From assembly GCA_013076295.1 (NCBI GenBank), contig RQOL01000321.1, positions 96,409-160,408 on the forward strand: a DNA stretch of 64,000 nucleotides, given 5' to 3'. Position numbers and translations under genes: made by a program. Below the pieces are notes generated by a model. It was given only the letters and a program-made list of their open reading frames with translations. It made no database searches and had not been told where the DNA came from. Source of the DNA: Sanderia malayensis (lineage: Eukaryota; Cnidaria; Scyphozoa; Semaeostomeae; Pelagiidae). Shown one piece after another: positions 10,158 to 19,984 of this stretch; within the stretch, counting starts at the first letter, position 1, and every line of letters begins with the position of its first letter.

Positions 10158-10393
10158 TTAATCATTCGATTTTCGTGTCATATACATAACCTCCTCTCGT
10201 GTTAGGTTTTTTGTTTCATCATGGTTATATTGTTTCCAAGCTCCCAAATATATTTCAACCATCCATTCTTCAACCACATAATTATTTCCAATTGGAACAC
10301 GTAAACTCTTTACCTCTGCTGCTTTAAAATCAAATACAATTTTTTTAATGCAACGTGCCATCCGTCAAAGGTATCTATATTTAATTCATTATT
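10158..10393 (-). pseudogene. 3' part of a Polinton structural gene split by a LINE
   Basis: The listed frame from ATG 10361 gives 67 codons, but the sequence upstream to 10393 is also open in a neighbouring frame, separated by a one-base change in an A7 run at about 10336-10342. Together with 11904-12025 it appears to form one gene whose coding frame continues across the 14-bp target-site duplication of the inserted LINE. The region around the junction has the GWHVALKK pattern, a 'W.VAL' signature that I associate with structural proteins of this element class. Inactive. Confidence 0.55.
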
Positions 10394-11903
10394 ATAATAG
10401 AATATAGTAATAGGTATAAATTAGCAGCGCTGTTTATATACCGATAGGCTGCCGGTTCACAAAAACTTGCAAAACAATAAATAAATATAATCAAACTAAA
10501 TACAAGTAACCGTTTCTAATTAACAATACTAGATAAAACGTTTCTAGTGTCAATATCACCCATTTCGCCAATGGGGACATTATGTTTTCGAGACCTTGAA
10601 CCTCTAATGCACAAAACAGCAGTTCTGAGTAAACAGAAACCCAACTTTCTTTTAATCCATGCACATGTTTCACTAAAATTTTGATTGTGCTTTTCTGAAA
10701 TTAGTTCAGACAATCGCTGGACAAATTTTCTTGTTTCACGGCTCATACCTCGATTGCAAGAAAATATCAACGGGGTAAAAGTTCCATTTTCTTCGTTCAT
10801 GATAACTTCATTATACTTTCGTTTCTTTTCAAGCTCCATTGATCTAAATGTAGAGGCTAGGGTTTTGCAGCGGTAATTTGGAGCAAAAGGGTAAAATACC
10901 CTAACGTCAACAAATGCTCGTTGCATACGCTGCCAAAACCCTCTAGCACTAACATCGGCTCGTAGTTCGCTACCATTCTCAGATTGTTGCAAACAAGGCT
11001 CTTTGCATACGTCCTTGTATACTGTAGACAGTAGATCAGCAGTAAGATCCCTCATTTCATTGTGTTGAAGGGTGACAAAACCACCAATCTTGCATGAAAG
11101 AGCATGGTCAACACTAAACTTTGCCTTGCACACACATTCGGAAGGAAGGTTCTTTAAGTTCCATGCATACCTCAAGAAGATACCATCATGAAATTCACGT
11201 TTCGAGAGGTGGAAATGTTCTGATTTCAAGGGCAACGATGAGAGCCAAATCGATGCACCATCGGAACATGCTATCTCGTAGGCCTTGCATTGAGATGAAG
11301 TCATGTTTTCATGAAGAAAGGCCATGATACTTGCATAGTATTCCGACTTCTTTTTTGTTACATCAGAATTCACATTGCCTTCAACCACCAGATTATTTTG
11401 ACGAATTATACTCTTTGTGCATTGTTCCGTGATGGATTTAGAGACATCATATTCGAATGCAGCTATCTTCATCAAATCAGGAATTCCCAGACCACCAAGT
11501 TTTACTGGGAGGGATAGCAGCAAACGCTCATCGTCACTGCAAGAGCGGCCTTCGCATAAAGCTGGAATGAGTTTGTGACGGATGACATCTTCAACCGGAT
11601 TAACGTGTTCATTTAAGCAAGGGATAGTTCTCAACGTTTAATTAAACTTGTGACGATATCCGGCCGTGAAAGCGCAGTACGCTGCCTGAGGGTAAATAGT
11701 TGCAATCTTGGACAATATAGTAAGTTCACGCACCCACTTATCAACTTTCTCCTTGATAAAATTTGGTCGAAAATCAGCTGAGCCAATAACAGCACCCAGG
11801 TGTCTTTGACCATCCACTGTAATATTTATGTTAGTATCGTTGAACAATTTCTGTGCGAGGTCTTTCTTCTCTGGCTTTACAATTAACCAAAATATTATAA
11901 ATG
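10394..11903 (-). mobile_element. 5'-truncated LINE inserted into the Polinton
   Basis: About 1.5 kb of a non-LTR retrotransposon on minus, flanked by the direct repeat TTTAATTCATTATT at 10380-10393 and 11904-11917. The 5' end is truncated within the region after the reverse transcriptase. The last part (10394-10515) is an AT-rich 3' UTR-like tail. Target-site duplication and 5' truncation are the usual marks of target-primed reverse transcription, so the insertion came after the Polinton. Confidence 0.8.
10516..11890 (-). pseudogene. LINE ORF2 C-terminal region
   Basis: The frame starts near 11890 and ends at 10516 with one internal TAA (11638-11640) in the same frame, at a position where relatives have an aromatic residue. 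Recognisable family blocks: GQRHLGAVIGSADF, then LSKIATIYPQAAYCAF, LPVKLGGLGIPDL, the Cys/His block CVCKAKFSVDHALSCKIGG, and DVSARGFWQR. These belong to the post-RT C-terminal domain of LINE ORF2 proteins known from cnidarians and other invertebrates. The RT core is absent. The domain lies on the side opposite to Polinton function and is simply a passenger. Confidence 0.8.
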
Positions 11904-12025
11904 TTTAATTCATTATTTGTTTGAATGAGTTCACTAAATGATAAATTCGAATTTTTATTTTCACTCTCATAGTATCCTTGTAGAATAAATCTATTTTCAT
12001 TAATGATTGTCATTTTACTTTTCAA
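11904..12025 (-). pseudogene. 5' part of the Polinton structural gene split by a LINE
   Basis: ATG 12025 opens a frame (MKSKMTIINENRFILQG...) that enters the LINE and stops out of frame at 11831. Only the first ~40 codons belong to the Polinton; the rest is LINE read in the wrong frame. Its start overlaps the end of the next upstream gene by 4 nt (ATGA: stop 12022-12024, start 12023-12025). See 10158-10393 for the other half. Confidence 0.55.
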
Positions 12026-12540
12026 ATAGTCTTATCTATAAATGTTCGAGGATCATCTGTAAATATAAGCTCTATTGCGCATAGATTAGGCTTAAATATA
12101 ATATTATTAGCAATATCTCTTAAATAAATCATACAAGAGAGTTCATTCACATAATCACATTCTTTAAAATATAAATGTGTTGGTTGGTATACATAGACAC
12201 TTTTATCTTTACCATATTTTTCTACATAATCGTATTCATTAAAATAAATACTTGTCAACAAAGACAGTAAATTAAATACTCGTATTCCATCAATCATACA
12301 ATTCATCCATTCAGAAGAAAAATTAATTACATTTTGGGAAACTAATTCTTTACTTGAAACATCTAATAATTTATGAAAACAATCTTTTGAAAAATATATT
12401 TTTTCTATCGCTACTTTTAATTTACCAGCATAATTATGATGAAATATTATTTCATCTTTTTCATTACATAACTTAATTTTCTTATTAATCTCTTGAATTA
12501 ATCTGCGTTCAATCATACTTCTGAGGTAATATATAAACAT
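12022..12540 (-). CDS. Polinton protein of unknown function
   Basis: 172 codons from ATG 12540. Lys/Ile/Asn-rich with scattered Cys; no Walker motif, so it is not the packaging ATPase. The stretch KLKVAIEKIYF near residue 40 faintly resembles the 'W.VAL' strand pair of the neighbouring structural genes. It begins inside the 73-codon open extension of the preceding gene and overlaps the start of the next by 4 nt, pointing to a tightly packed co-directional gene set. Confidence 0.5.
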   Translation of the reverse strand: MFIYYLRSMIERRLIQEINKKIKLCNEKDEIIFHHNYAGKLKVAIEKIYFSKDCFHKLLDVSSKELVSQNVINFSSEWMNCMIDGIRVFNLLSLLTSIYFNEYDYVEKYGKDKSVYVYQPTHLYFKECDYVNELSCMIYLRDIANNIIFKPNLCAIELIFTDDPRTFIDKTI

Positions 12541-12734
12541 ATAATTGTTGGAGCTTCTGATCGTCTTTTTACATGTGATGTAATTATTTTATTTGATGAA
12601 TTTTCTTTAACATTCGCAGGGTTAGGAATGATTGGTAACCAAAATGTTTGAAATTGAGTTGATATAATATTTGAAAATGCCAATTGTTTAAATTCAATTA
12701 ATTGGTTTATAAATGGAGATTTATCGTTATCTTT

Positions 12735-13796
12735 CTATTCAATAAAAATATTCGCTAACGATTGTGATAATACACCTGATGCAAAATTATAATTAATTAA
12801 ATCACAATTTAATGAAAACGGCTCCGCATGTTTTTGCGCTAAATGATACGTTGTAGTAAAGGGAATACCACGTTCAAGTCCTTTATAGGCAGGAGCTGGA
12901 TAACCTTCATTGTATAAATCTGTACTTTTTTCATTATAGTCTAAATTTGTCCCAAACATTATATCCATGTAATCGGACGCAAAGCTTATATCACTAACTT
13001 TTATATAATTACGTCCTAATACATAATATGCATAACGTGTGTCTGGAGCATTCCAACGTATGTATGTTACAAATTCATGAAGTTTAATACCATAAATAGA
13101 TGCCACTTTCGTATGATATTCATCTACAATAGCTGGAAAATAATCTGTTTTCCAATTATCAATTCCTAACATCTCTACCAACATCCTACTAAATCTACAT
13201 GTCATAAATTGTTGATCTTTATTAAAACCCATATTTTCTTTAATTTGCATTCCTTTAAATCCAAAATCAAACTTCACTGTACCAGGAATAAGTTGAATAT
13301 AAATGATGGACTCTTGCGGCCAAATCCCCTCTCCTCCTTCCCAACTTACAAAATTGCATTTTAAATATAAGGGTCTATTTAAAAACCCATTTATTGCATC
13401 AAAAGTCCAATTTGTTGCCTCATTATTCCATGTTAAAGCTTTATCTCTTTCTATATGAATTCTAGGTAATTGATTTCCTATCCAATTATTACCACTGGTA
13501 TTAAACACAAGATTATATTTATGCGCATCCGTCACATTATTAACATCAAATTTATTCTTAAACACTGTACTTTGTGATTGAAATGGTGAACTTATTCTTT
13601 GCAACCAAATATATCTAGGATAGTCTATTGTTTCATATGGTGATAATATGCATTTTATAGCGCTCATTTTCCATTCTTTAGAACTATCAAATGATACTTT
13701 ATCCTTTAACATCACACGAAAACTAGTATTTTCATCATTTCTTGATGCTTTCGCTGATGAAACTGCAACTATTTTTTGCGGTTTTGTTGCTAACAT
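12735..13796 (-). CDS. Polinton structural protein with in-frame TAG and open extension
   Basis: 353 codons from ATG 13796 to TAG 12735-12737. The N-terminus has the S.F.V.L...V.F....W.MSAI motif seen in Polinton structural proteins; the rest is rich in aromatic residues and probable beta strands. After the TAG the same frame remains open for 73 more codons to TGA at 12513-12515. This is either a nonsense mutation shortening a ~427-residue protein or a leaky stop. The start codon overlaps the integrase stop by one base (TAATG), which supports the start and suggests coupled or shared transcription. Confidence 0.6.
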   Translation of the reverse strand: MLATKPQKIVAVSSAKASRNDENTSFRVMLKDKVSFDSSKEWKMSAIKCILSPYETIDYPRYIWLQRISSPFQSQSTVFKNKFDVNNVTDAHKYNLVFNTSGNNWIGNQLPRIHIERDKALTWNNEATNWTFDAINGFLNRPLYLKCNFVSWEGGEGIWPQESIIYIQLIPGTVKFDFGFKGMQIKENMGFNKDQQFMTCRFSRMLVEMLGIDNWKTDYFPAIVDEYHTKVASIYGIKLHEFVTYIRWNAPDTRYAYYVLGRNYIKVSDISFASDYMDIMFGTNLDYNEKSTDLYNEGYPAPAYKGLERGIPFTTTYHLAQKHAEPFSLNCDLINYNFASGVLSQSLANIFIE

Positions 13797-15118
13797 TATG
13801 ACTCAATTTTATCTCTATCTCGTCCATTTGCATTTTTGTATCTTTCTTCTTCATTTATACGGTTTTCCTCTTTTAAACTATCAAAAAATACTTGTTTTGT
13901 TATAAAATCACTATTTTTTAACATTTGTGAATTCTTTATTGTTGAATGTTGTATATTCTTTGTTAATACCCAAAACGCTTTCCAGTAAAGTGAAGTTGTC
14001 ACTAAACTCCATGCATTTTCTTTTTTAACTATTTCATCCAGTTTAACAATATCAGGAAATGTTATTTCTTGTAATTGATCTGTAAAAAACTTTCCATCTA
14101 CTAATTCTCCTCCTAAATCCTTCAATGTGTATGCAAATGGAGTATATGTTAAATCCACCTTATATATAACAAATATTTCATCTGTCCATTGTTTATGAAA
14201 ACCTCTTTTAAATATCTTTTTTCTTTGTGCTATTAGTACATATTGTCCTTCTTTATACTTCGAAGATATTTTTCTACTTTTCACTTTACTTTCATCATTA
14301 TCATTTTCCTCATTTATAATCGAACGTTTAAACGGTTTACGCGATTTTGGTGTTTTTGCTTCTTGAGCACTCCAGTATTTTTGGAGATTGCTTTTAACTT
14401 CTGGATAATTATTCACATTCACCTCATTAGGCGCCATACCAATAATTCGATGATATGAATTATTTAAACTTTCTACAATCTCCTTTAATACCTTTAAATA
14501 ATTCTTTGTATTATTTGCTTGCATATACTTTACTAATTTTAATTTTAGTGTCCTGTTATATCTTTCTACTATAGCACATTTTGGATCATCATTTGAATAT
14601 ATTAATTTTATATCTTTCTGTTTTATTAACGCTTTAAATGAGGAATTAATAAATTCTGTACCTCGATCAGCTCTTATAAATTTAGGACGTCTAGCAGTTG
14701 CATCAAATATACTTTTCATTGCGAGCACACTAGATGGTCCTGATTTATTTGTCATAGCTCTAACCGAAACATGTCTATCAAATTGATCAACACAACAAAA
14801 TAAATAACGTGTTCCATTATTAAAATCCGGATGAAATATATCGTCACTTTGAACATCCATTAAATCAATTTCCCAACAATAATCTTGTCGACCAGCTTTT
14901 ATTGGTGGATGAACAAATTGTTTTCTTATTGGTTTATAATCTCCGTGTGTGATATTAGATTTCGACCATTCTGTCACTTGTGCTTGTGTTAATGTTGGAA
15001 TTTCTTTTTTCGCATACGAATAAAATTTATTTAAACCAGAATATGATCCAGGAAAACTAGGAGTATTATATAACTTTGATAATTTTTCATTTAATAAATG
15101 CTGATCATTAAGACTCAT
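13796..15118 (-). CDS. INT: Retroviral-type integrase (Polinton c-integrase)
   Basis: 440 codons from ATG 15118. A DDE transposase core is visible: first Asp in CWEIDLMDV (about residue 80-88), second in FIRADRGTEF (about 146-155), Glu in AIVERYNRTLK (about 180-190). Downstream, residues about 290-350 (KYKEGQYVLIAQRKK...FVIYKVD) form the small SH3-like domain common in these integrases. Family role: joining the element ends to host DNA with a 6-bp target duplication. The frame is intact although the rest of the element is damaged. It is the outermost gene; only 37 bp separate it from the assembly gap, where the terminal repeat should lie. Confidence 0.9.
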   Translation of the reverse strand: MSLNDQHLLNEKLSKLYNTPSFPGSYSGLNKFYSYAKKEIPTLTQAQVTEWSKSNITHGDYKPIRKQFVHPPIKAGRQDYCWEIDLMDVQSDDIFHPDFNNGTRYLFCCVDQFDRHVSVRAMTNKSGPSSVLAMKSIFDATARRPKFIRADRGTEFINSSFKALIKQKDIKLIYSNDDPKCAIVERYNRTLKLKLVKYMQANNTKNYLKVLKEIVESLNNSYHRIIGMAPNEVNVNNYPEVKSNLQKYWSAQEAKTPKSRKPFKRSIINEENDNDESKVKSRKISSKYKEGQYVLIAQRKKIFKRGFHKQWTDEIFVIYKVDLTYTPFAYTLKDLGGELVDGKFFTDQLQEITFPDIVKLDEIVKKENAWSLVTTSLYWKAFWVLTKNIQHSTIKNSQMLKNSDFITKQVFFDSLKEENRINEEERYKNANGRDRDKIES

Positions 15119-15155
15119 TTTTTACTTCTGAATTTTTAAACTCATTATACAATAA

Positions 15156-15255
15156 NNNNNNNNNNNNNNNNNNNNNNNNNNNNNNNNNNNNNNNNNNNNN
15201 NNNNNNNNNNNNNNNNNNNNNNNNNNNNNNNNNNNNNNNNNNNNNNNNNNNNNNN
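15156..15255. other. Assembly gap of exactly 100 N
   Basis: Exactly 100 N, a common placeholder for a gap of unknown size. It falls between the Polinton integrase and the first duplicated exon, so the expected Polinton terminal repeat and the junction with host DNA are unseen. Continuity of the two sides rests on scaffolding. Confidence 0.95.
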
Positions 15256-16000
15256 TTACCTGTGAATTCAACTGCATTCTCTTCAAGTTGCGAGACACTA
15301 ACATGATCATTTCTATCCTCAGAGGCACGTTCCTTCTGGCTTTCTGGTGTACTTTCAATCTCTAAATTGAATGGAAAAAATATATCATTTAGATAGAAAC
15401 TGTGTTAATAAGTAAGAATTTTTGTGAGACAAGACACATTTTAGAACCGGAACTGCATGCCACACACTTTGTTAGAGAAACAATGTTCTTATTTTTCAAG
15501 GTAAAGCTTTGCCTCCCAGTAGGGTTGTTAGTTATTTGACAAGCGAGAAAGATACATTGAATATAAGGAACATTAGATTAAAGTTGTGGAATAAAACAGG
15601 AAATCTGTGGAATATATGTGGGGTGTATGTTACCTGTGATTTCAACTATTTTCTCTTGAAGGGGCAGGAGAGCAAAATGATGACTTTCATCCTCAAAGAC
15701 ACATTTCTTTTGGAAATTTCGAGTACTTGCAATCTCTGAAATGAGGGAAAAACTTTATGAATTACATAGAAACGTTGTTATTAAACCAAAATAATTGCAA
15801 AGAGACGACCCTGCAGGTATTTCAGGGCCGCCACAGTTTGTCAGTGAAAAAAGCTGTGGTTTTTAAGGTAAAGCATTCCTTTTTAGTGCCATTGTTATTT
15901 CGTTTACAGGCGAGGAAGATACATTACATTTAAGAAACATTACAGCAAAATTGTTGAATAAACAAGAAGTATTACAAATGGCAATGAAGAAAATGGTCAT
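15256..16000. repeat. Tandem duplication of an exon-intron unit (~374 bp)
   Basis: Two copies, about 15256-15630 and 15631-16000. Each carries a 102-nt minus-strand exon in the same phase (starts AGATTG, ends CACAG|GTAA) and similar intron DNA (for example AAGGTAAAGC and GATACATT in both). Copies are diverged, so this is not a fresh assembly duplicate. More copies may be hidden in the neighbouring gap. Confidence 0.65.
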
Positions 16001-19000
16001 CTAATGCTCCAAATGTGTATGAAGGCTTAATTGCCGTTTTTCCTGTAAATTCTGATGTTTGCAGATTGAAGAAACATAATTTGGGACAGAAAAAAATCTA
16101 GAAATTTCAATGCTCTCTACAAAAGATGTTAAATTTTTTATCATCAAAGCACCTTTAAAAATTTCCACTGGCTTGTCCTTTCCACTACCTTTTGGGACTA
16201 ATGAAGATGTGAGGGTATTGTTTGAATTGCTTGATCCAAATATTTCATCTGCAGATGATACGCTCTTGTCGGAAATGTCTGATTCGCTTTCTGGTGAAGA
16301 ATCATACTCAAAATTGGGATCATCAACAGAGTCATCATCGTCACTGGATTGGCCAGGAGGATAGTCCCATCCCTGAGAAAAATAAGTTATCTCCAATTCC
16401 TTAAAAAGCATAACAAGAGCAAAATTCTATCCAATTCACTTGATTATTGATTGTGCATTGATATTGACAATGGAGAAGATATGTACAGAAATATAATAAA
16501 TACCCAATTAACAGACATGGCGATGGCTACTAAGAATGATAATCGCCATGGGAAAGAGACAATTTAGTGGATTCATAAAAAGATAACTGCATGGAGCAAT
16601 AAACTTGTGCGCATCAAAGTACTATAATGTCAAAAGACTGATTGAAAAACCATGACTTACTGATCTAGCCTCTTCACACTCTGCAGATTCAGCATCAGTG
16701 TCTATCACCTCTGGGAAGTCTCCATTTATGCCAGAGTCATTACCGATTGCAATCTATAACCAAGTGTTAATATTTACACTGGGACTAAAAGATTAGGAAG
16801 TCTGTAGCGCAAAAAAATTGACCCAATTAGATGAATGAAATGTATATATTTTAGATTCAAACGAGATACCATTCAAAAGAAATTTTGTCATACTTGAAAG
16901 AAATATTCTCAAACAACCAAAAGTAGATAGCAATTTTAAAATTGGTGAGGGCAAAAGATAGTCAATTCAAGAGTCTCTGCTTATAGGCAACAAATCACTG
17001 TCCAAAAGCTACCAATTCATTTTTGAAATTTTAAAAAATTCCTTACTTTTCACCACATTGCCCTTGGTTTGTTTTTTGTTTACAACTTTCACACAATAAT
17101 TTGTTTGAGATTCAGAGTTATGAGATAATGATGAATGTCATTGGCTTGCCAAAACTCAAGGAAATGCAAAGTAAGCCTGCGTTCCAAATTAGCGTGACAA
17201 CTGAACAAACAGGGCAAAGTTTTTTCCAAAACTGTAATTCTACAAATAGCTTGTATTTCATGCTTTATTAAGTTTATCTGCAAGATACTTTACTCACATC
17301 ATGAACATGTTCCATGACTTCGGCATCATCCAGTTCATCATTTGGTAAAACCTGAAAAAATTATATTGAAAAAGCCTTTAATTCCAAGTCGTTTTAAACC
17401 ATTGACAATTTAAATATGTAGAATTTAAAATTACGTTAGTAGCAAATTAAAACACGTTAAAACATTTTTTTCAAATTATTCACATCTGAAAACGTAAAAA
17501 GAAATAAGAAGGAAAAAAGTCAAACGTCATGAAAACTACTATCCAAATAAAATATTTTGACACTAGTTTGGAATCTAGAGACTTCAACTATTCTACCGTG
17601 ATATTGCAAGAGTCAAAAAAATTAAAAAAGAAAATAAAAGCCATTGGTGGCCATTGCTACACATTAGAAATCCTGACATTTATTTCAAGCGCTGTGTAAA
17701 ATCTCAACACTGTAAATAAATAAACATTCAATATAGATAGGGTATAAATGGCTTACTTGAAAAGGACATGTGTTGTGAGAAGATGACCACAATTCAATTC
17801 CCCCTTGTTCTTGGTCCCCCTCCTCATCACTAACAGCAAATATTTATTTTCTGCAACAAAGTGAAAAGAATATTTAAAGCTGGAGTTTCTTAAAACATAA
17901 CAAGGGGCTATATTTGGTAGACTAAACTGTTAGCTTTAAACTATTGCCAACTTATGCAGAGGTTTAAAAGATATATATTTTGAAATTCTGGATGAATTTA
18001 TTGTTGACACAAACAGACTAAATGATAGACATTTACTGCTACAGGAGTCATTGCCCAATGTACAAAAAAATGAATTTTCAAACCTTTAACTTCCTGTAAG
18101 AAAGTTTTGAATTGCAAATAGTTTAATTTACTGCATTGCTTTTGTGTCCTGACCTAGAGGGAGAATTAAAAGCAATTGCATAGTTACTTTCCAAATTTTA
18201 GGGATGATCCCATCACAAAGAAATGGTGTCCAAGTTGAAAAACTGTAATACTGTATAAATTCTGAACAGGGATAGTGTTCACACTCACACTTGAGATGTT
18301 TGGCAATTTGAAAGGCTGCCCTAAAACGTCATCTGTATCCCTTGACAACAGGGCATGCTCAAACAAATTTGGCAAGGTTTGGCAACAAAGAAAGAGGTAG
18401 CATTTGTCAACTAGCCTGCAATTTCCAGCAGTCGTTTTCTTTGTGGAAGGAAAAATATTCTTACAGTGTCTAACGTTTTCAGAATTCAAAGAGTCAAACG
18501 TATTGTTGCCAAAAAAATGAGACCTTCGATTCCAAAAGATAGGTTTTCTTTTCACTCTTTCTCCCTACCAAATCCCCCTGCCTGGATGGTTCATAACGTT
18601 CCCTCCCAGGAAAATATTTTCCTATACCCTGAACATATTTAAACATATTTTTGCCAGGTGAAGTTATTGTCTCAGCAATTGTAAATTCTGGTTGGTTCTA
18701 TAAGAAAATAAACTGAATAACCCTAATATTAAATCACAGGTTCATATCACACTTCAGTAAATAGTAACAGTGCACAAAATATGTGTTGTTTAATAATTTC
18801 AATTTATCCTCGTAGACAACGTATTTAGAAATGATATTCTAGGTACGATATAGTGTTTATTTTCCAGAGCAATTTGTTTTCAACCTATTCCATGCTCTTT
18901 TCGACGAGGAATTTTCCAGTTAGAAAAAAGAATAACTAACGTTTGGGAACATCAACAAGTGATTTGTTATAACCAGAAAATGTGATTCATTAATGTATGA

Positions 19001-19624
19001 ATAAAACAGAAAAACAGCTGTGGGATGGAGGGATGTGTTAAATACTACCAATTACCTTCGAGCAACCAGGTAATGCTTCTTCAATACCCTTATTTTTCCT
19101 TTTTTCCATCTAAATTGACAAAACAAACACTCAAAGTTACTATCGAAAAAGAGTTTAAGGAACATTTGTCGAAATAATAGGACAAGGCCTCATTGATGAA
19201 CAAGAGTTAGTTGTCGAAAATTAGTCAATAATGTGGCAGAAATGCGAGCTTTGTTGGTGCATGACTTCACTGAGGACTGGTGGGTTAATCCAAAAATTAG
19301 CAATCTGCCCTCGATAAGTATGCTTATAATTGACAATCGCTATCATGATTTGTTTTAAGATAGGAATATTTTAGCAAACAAGTTTTGAGTGATGTGTCCT
19401 TCAGAGGTATGTGTAAAAATTGGAGGAGATTTATTTATTCAAGAATGGAAGATTGGAAATTCTGAATAAAATAACCTCTATGAATTCCCTGACAAGCAAC
19501 TGCGAATCAGAGATGTTAGGAAAATAAATCTAATTACCTGGGAGACAAAAGATAATGTTTCTGAAAGCTTGCTTATCTCCAATTTCTCTTCCTCTGGAAT
19601 AGCATTTACTTCCTTTGATCCAGC
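15260..19624 (-). CDS. Unrecognised acidic host-like gene, candidate exons
   Basis: Minus-strand candidate exons with canonical AG acceptor and GT donor, 5' to 3': 19624-19538 (29 codons, AGSKEVNAIPEEEK), 19109-19056 (18 codons, MEKRKNKGIEE), about 18698-18574 (NQPEFTIAETI), 18415-18289 (LVDKCYLFLCC), 17829-17757 (DEEGDQEQGG), 17351-17298 (VLPNDELDDAEV), 16753-16661 (IAIGNDSGINGD), 16372 to about 16153 (GWDYPPGQSSDDDDSVDD), 15735-15634 and 15361-15260 (two related 102-nt exons). Products are acidic, Ser-rich and probably disordered. I do not recognise a family. Exact exon joins are not proven, and some phases do not match simply, so a few exons may be wrong. The gene extends into the gap and perhaps upstream of 19624. 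Confidence 0.45.
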
Positions 19625-19984
19625 CTGAACACCAAAAAAGAATAGTAAGCACATACGAGACTCTTGAATAGTACACAATTAAACAACTTCATGAACAGCA
19701 CAAACATTACCCGAAATATTTAAAAGCTTTTTCGACCTGGCACTCATAAAAGCATAAAAATCAGAAAGAGACTTTAACCATAAACGAAAATGCAACTTAT
19801 ATTCAGATGTCTCTCAAAATGCAAAAATCAGAAAGAGAGGCAAAATTGCCATTTCGTTTTTAACACAAATGAGCTAGAGCAATTCAGACCCAAGACAAAA
19901 CAAGTTCTGTACCGAATTAAAACAGATAACATTTGCATCTAGCCTATTATAATAAAGAAACGTGTTTATAGTGAACAGATGTAG
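19625..19984. other. AT-rich non-coding stretch
   Basis: No convincing gene or repeat. It is presumably intron or flank of the acidic host-like gene, ending where Helitron-terminus-like sequence starts. Confidence 0.4.

Larger units (their letters stand above)
1286..15155. mobile_element. Maverick/Polinton, truncated left, gap at right
   Basis: The set of protein-primed polB, adenain-like protease, retroviral-type integrase and capsid-like genes defines a Polinton (virus-like self-synthesising transposon). Order: polB and three or four small genes on plus, then protease, capsid-like, basic, structural genes and integrase on minus, with polB and integrase at opposite ends as is usual. The left end is lost inside the polymerase exonuclease domain. 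The right end runs into 100 N just 37 bp beyond the integrase start, so neither terminal inverted repeat is seen. No gene with a Walker A motif (FtsK/HerA packaging ATPase) was found. Short TTGATTGA tracts follow each plus-strand gene. Several genes are frameshifted or interrupted, so the copy is probably dead. Confidence 0.85.

Noticed and set aside
10685..11517. Several plus-strand ORFs
   Set aside because: Shadows of the LINE ORF2 remnant.
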